From positions 1 through 9,251 of the forward strand of contig DIHQ01000049.1 in assembly GCA_002420235.1 (NCBI GenBank): a stretch of DNA of 9,251 nucleotides, read 5' to 3'. Of the stretch, positions 6,591 through 9,251 are shown piece after piece. Each line of letters begins with the position of its first letter. The stretch's first letter is position 1. The notes below the pieces were generated by a model. The model was not told where the DNA came from. It did not search any database and worked only from the letters and a program-made list of their open reading frames with translations. The stretch comes from Flavobacteriales bacterium UBA5692. GTDB lineage: Bacteria; Bacteroidota; Bacteroidia; Flavobacteriales_D; Sanyastnellaceae. The position numbers and the translations under genes are program-made.

Positions 6591-7106
6591 TCAGTGCGAG
6601 GAGTGTAAGACGTTAAACGGAGGTTCTGCTGTCGTCCCGTGGCAGACAACTGCTTCAAGTTGAATGTCCGGAATGAGTGCAAATCGTCGGAAGGCACCAC
6701 TCGAATTGGCGTTTAAATCGCAAACTATAGCGGTTAATTCCTGAGTGCTGGGGTCCATTTGACCTTTCCATTTTCCAGAGAAAGTGGCAATCCGCCCGTC
6801 GTCATGGCTTTGAGTGAGTTCCGCGGTTCCCGTGGATTCTATGGTGAAGGTAAATGTACTTCTCCCTACTTTGGCCTCTTTTCCGCGGACTGTGATGACA
6901 TCGCCATTTGCATTGAGCAACGGATATTGTGGGCGTACTCCTGTCCATGTGCCGAACCAATTTTCAACGTAAAAAGGCTCATGTTGCTCAGCTGATATTA
7001 TGGATTCCGCCTCACTTTGATTTCGATTTTCTTGGTCTGTTGTTTCGCTGCAAGCAGTCATTCCGAGAACTAAAAGCAAGCAGATGCATTGTATTAAGGT
7101 GCGCAT
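6591..7106 (-). CDS. small hypothetical lipoprotein
   Basis: A 171-residue protein with a lipoprotein signal peptide: MRTLIQCICLLLVLGMTACS, with the lipobox cysteine at residue 19 followed by Ser-Glu. The acidic, flexible stretch after the Cys (ETTDQENRNQSEAES) is typical of a lipoprotein tether. The rest looks like a small beta-rich domain with WFGTWTGVRPQYPLL (about 50-64), FTFTIESTGTAELTQSHDDGR and FSGKWKGQMD, reminiscent of lipocalin-like or 'GTWxG' lipoprotein domains, but I cannot name the family. Its ATG lies inside the last codons of the metalloprotease gene (13-base overlap), so its translation is probably coupled to the protease. A helper, inhibitor or surface partner of the protease is possible but unproven. 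Confidence 0.75.
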   Translation of the reverse strand: MRTLIQCICLLLVLGMTACSETTDQENRNQSEAESIISAEQHEPFYVENWFGTWTGVRPQYPLLNANGDVITVRGKEAKVGRSTFTFTIESTGTAELTQSHDDGRIATFSGKWKGQMDPSTQELTAIVCDLNANSSGAFRRFALIPDIQLEAVVCHGTTAEPPFNVLHSSH

Positions 7107-9250
7107 GATTCTGAGAATTGGCTGAGCAGCAGTAGCAGGTCGTTGACAGTGGTTAAGTTGTCGCCGTCCACGTCACCGGCACATGTGGGCGCAACGCAGC
7201 CGTAGTCAGAAAGAAAGAGCAGGATGTCCGTTACTGCAATAACTCCGTCACCATCTAAATCCGCAGGACATGGACATTCATCAAGGCAAGATCCGTTTTC
7301 GATGGTCGCTGCAGGATCATAATTGCACGCCTCTAGATTGGTGCAGCCGGCGCAAGAATCGAATTCGCAGCTGCCGTCATCTATCGCGTTGTCCAAGTTA
7401 AAATTGCATGCTCCAACATCTGTACAGCCGTAGCAGGACTCAAAGTCGCAAGTGCCATCTTCAACAGTGGCTGCGGGATTGTAGTTGCATCCTGCGGGGT
7501 CCGTGCATCCAGCAGGGTCGACATCTAGGCATAAATCGTAGATGCTGATGTCTGCTGAGTAATAGGCACCCAATGAACCGCTCCAGCCGTTCCCGATTCG
7601 TATGAACCACGTGCCATTTCCCTCAGGGGCACTGCCGATAGTCGCTGCCCCTGAATACGAACCTGAGGAGTTTGTGTCCCATGCATTTGGCCAGAATCCA
7701 GAGTTCGAACAGCCAAAATCGATATCGAATCCGCCAATCTGACGGCAATCGCCATTTGGAGCTTCGATTATAACTGTTAGGTCGCTTGCTTTGGATTCAT
7801 CGTTGTTGAGGTTTTCGAAATCTAAAAACACAGTTACTGCCGCCACATATCCGAATCCACTTACTGCTAAGGATGTCGTTTCTCCAGGCCCGAGGGTATC
7901 CGCCAACGACATAATTGCTTCGCAATTGCAAGCGCCACCATTTGGAGAATAGAAGCAACTGCCGTCGTCGACAACATTGGATTCATCGTAATTGCAAGCA
8001 ACAGGGTCAGTACACCCGTAACAGCTAGAGCCGTCTCCGCCACATTCCCCACAGAGGTCTTCAGTTGTGCAAGACCCATCGTTGAGTACAGCTTCGGGAT
8101 CGTAATTGCACGCCCATTCAAAAGTGCAGCCATAGTAAGCGCAGCTGGTCGAGAATTCATCGCACGTTGAGTAGCAGGTACCTTGGCCATTAATCGTGGG
8201 TATGAGAGCGGAGTTTTCAACCGTGGGATGGAATTCGAGGTTGACAGATCCGCCGGAGACCGCATGGCAATAACTCATTATGGTGCCAATTTGCGGCGTT
8301 GGAGTATTGGTGCAGTTTCCTTCCGCAGCATAGCAGTCATCAATGGGTCCACCCGGCCATCCGCACCAATGAGTATGGTTCGAACCAAAGTTGTGACCGA
8401 ACTCGTGGGCAACGACATTGAGGTTCCAGCTGTAGTTATTCAAACTGTAAACCGATGAAGGACTCAGAAATGAGCTGAACCCTGCCGCATATGCCGGATC
8501 GCAATTAACACTGAGGTAGGCGATACCACCCGTCCCGGTATCGGAACGTCGCGTCAGGAGATGTACGAGGTCACGAGGTCGATTGGCAAGGTCAGGGTTT
8601 TCGAGCCACTCAAGTCTGAATGCATCGAGCATGTCACCGGCATTGCCACTGAATTCTGCATACGGGTCAGGAGTTTCCCAGATATTAATGTACGACGCTG
8701 CGATGTAAATAAGGTCATTGAGTTCCGTTTGGTAGATTTCACTGACTCCAGTCAGCAGAGCGAGGGCCCATTCGACCGTAGCATTGCAATCCCCTCCGAA
8801 TTGATTGTAAGTGAAGAAATCAATGTCGAGCGCGACTTCGACGCATTCTGTAATCGGTTCGTTTTGCAGGAGATTCGGGAGGCCCATGGGTTGTGGAGGG
8901 ATTACATGGGTTGCTAGGGTTTCGAGTCCACATTCGAACGCAGGCTTATGCAGTGCGTCCGCAGTGGCGAATAACACGAATTTCCCTGTTTTCCGGCCAT
9001 CGCACTCTAGCCCGCCCAGTTCATATTGAACACCCTTGTACCGTATGGCTCCAGCGATTTGACCTTCCATAAAAATCAGTGACCCACGTATGTTGTCATT
9101 GGCAATACGGTAGCTGAGCAATTGAGGCGTGTAAAGCTCAGTTCGCAGGCCATCCTTAGTCATGTGTCCAATCTGCACGTCTGACCGATAAGCCTTAAAT
9201 TCCTGCAAGATCAAGGTAGTATGCGCACCTCCGGGAAAAGTTAAGGGCAA
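7094..9250 (-). CDS. secreted metzincin zinc protease with P-domain, GCTD repeats and dockerin-like tail (5' partial)
   Basis: The gene runs off the right edge; 718 codons are present, and the first in-window codon (TTG) is not a credible start. Residues 1 to ~130 look like a protease propeptide. The catalytic domain (about 135-355) has the zinc site HEFGHNFGSNH (282-292; ligands His282, His286 and His292, catalytic Glu283) and a Met-turn IGTIMSYCH (Met325). This marks a reprolysin-like M12-type metzincin. Two GCTD repeats follow (374-394, 412-432), then a proprotein-convertase P-like domain (about 445-578, with LTVIIEAPNG and GNGTWFIRIGNGWSG). Three more GCTD repeats come next (581-601, 608-628, 635-655), then two EF-hand/dockerin-like units (DLDGDG at 664, DVDGD at 693). 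It is expected to be exported and to cleave extracellular protein. Its end overlaps the lipoprotein start by 13 bases. No T9SS-type domain is visible. Confidence 0.88.
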   Translation of the reverse strand: MPLTFPGGAHTTLILQEFKAYRSDVQIGHMTKDGLRTELYTPQLLSYRIANDNIRGSLIFMEGQIAGAIRYKGVQYELGGLECDGRKTGKFVLFATADALHKPAFECGLETLATHVIPPQPMGLPNLLQNEPITECVEVALDIDFFTYNQFGGDCNATVEWALALLTGVSEIYQTELNDLIYIAASYINIWETPDPYAEFSGNAGDMLDAFRLEWLENPDLANRPRDLVHLLTRRSDTGTGGIAYLSVNCDPAYAAGFSSFLSPSSVYSLNNYSWNLNVVAHEFGHNFGSNHTHWCGWPGGPIDDCYAAEGNCTNTPTPQIGTIMSYCHAVSGGSVNLEFHPTVENSALIPTINGQGTCYSTCDEFSTSCAYYGCTFEWACNYDPEAVLNDGSCTTEDLCGECGGDGSSCYGCTDPVACNYDESNVVDDGSCFYSPNGGACNCEAIMSLADTLGPGETTSLAVSGFGYVAAVTVFLDFENLNNDESKASDLTVIIEAPNGDCRQIGGFDIDFGCSNSGFWPNAWDTNSSGSYSGAATIGSAPEGNGTWFIRIGNGWSGSLGAYYSADISIYDLCLDVDPAGCTDPAGCNYNPAATVEDGTCDFESCYGCTDVGACNFNLDNAIDDGSCEFDSCAGCTNLEACNYDPAATIENGSCLDECPCPADLDGDGVIAVTDILLFLSDYGCVAPTCAGDVDGDNLTTVNDLLLLLSQFSESCAP
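7103..7270 (-). other. paired dockerin-like EF-hand units at protease C-terminus
   Basis: Encodes residues 661-716 of the protease fragment. Unit 1 runs from Cys661 through DLDGDGVIAVTDILLFL to Cys685; unit 2 runs from Cys690 through DVDGDNLTTVNDLLLLL to Cys716. Each is an acidic loop plus a hydrophobic helix enclosed by a cysteine pair. The second loop lacks the usual G-x-D spacing and may bind calcium less well. The arrangement is like a type I dockerin, but no cohesin is visible in the window. Confidence 0.55.
7286..7510 (-). repeat. three GCTD/DGSC cysteine repeats, three-Cys form
   Basis: Units of 21 codons lie at 7448-7510, 7367-7429 and 7286-7348, spaced by six-residue linkers (DFESCY and EFDSCA) that each carry one extra Cys. 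Each unit keeps three cysteines: GC at the start, the middle Cys before NY/NF, and the final Cys of DGTC, DGSC or NGSC. Confidence 0.75.
7955..8131 (-). repeat. two GCTD/DGSC cysteine repeats between catalytic and P-domains
   Basis: Units of 21 codons lie at 8069-8131 (GCTFEWACNYDP...) and 7955-8017 (GCTDPVACNYDE...), joined by a longer Cys- and Gly-rich linker (TTEDLCGECGGDGSSCY). Both keep the middle cysteine. They sit between the metzincin domain and the P-like domain. Confidence 0.75.
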
Positions 9251-9251
9251 C

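Noticed and set aside
5456..8131. GCTD repeats as a CRISPR or DNA-level repeat array
   Set aside because: The repeats are conserved at protein level with diverged codons, lie in frame inside two genes, and lack identical DNA repeats and spacers.
8183..8917. Open frames on the + strand opposite the protease
   Set aside because: They are shadows of the metzincin gene, which has clear catalytic motifs in its own frame; the opposite frames show no domain or signal.
9248..9250. TTG as start of the metalloprotease
   Set aside because: The sequence at the edge already reads as propeptide, with no signal peptide; the gene clearly continues outside the window.

Overview
The window looks like a piece of a marine or freshwater Bacteroidota genome, most likely Flavobacteriales-like. 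This rests on a C-terminal domain resembling a type IX secretion (T9SS) sorting signal on a secreted FG-GAP protein, GCTD...DGSC cysteine-repeat cassettes in two other secreted proteins, a TonB-dependent receptor, starts without Shine-Dalgarno sequences, and moderate GC. No RNA gene, insertion sequence or CRISPR array was seen.

Left half (1-5244, all + strand). A truncated TonB-dependent receptor with a FecA-like C-terminus overlaps by ATGA with a DCC-family (DUF393) thiol-disulfide protein. After a 150-base gap with a small inverted repeat come two tandem, clearly paralogous five-helix membrane proteins that overlap by 8 bases. I do not recognise their family. A 26-codon frame is coupled by ATGA to the second one. 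Then come a TIGR03032-type propeller-like protein and, 7 bases later, a secreted FG-GAP/VCBS protein with five calcium loops and a T9SS-like C-terminal domain.

Right half (9251-5354, all - strand, convergent with the left half). In transcription order: a secreted metzincin zinc protease (5' end outside the window) with a P-domain, five GCTD repeats and a double EF-hand/dockerin-like tail; a small lipoprotein whose start overlaps the protease end by 13 bases; an AT-rich spacer that probably carries a promoter; and a secreted protein with an uncharacterised N-terminal domain, five GCTD-type repeats and one dockerin-like tail. A hairpin lies between the two convergent halves.

The left cluster may be an iron or redox-linked envelope module (receptor, thiol protein, paired membrane proteins), followed by surface proteins. 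The right cluster is an extracellular protease unit. The points most worth a second look are the unrecognised tandem membrane paralogues beside the receptor/DCC pair, the use of two different C-terminal modules on neighbouring secreted proteins, and a cysteine covariation pattern in the GCTD repeats.
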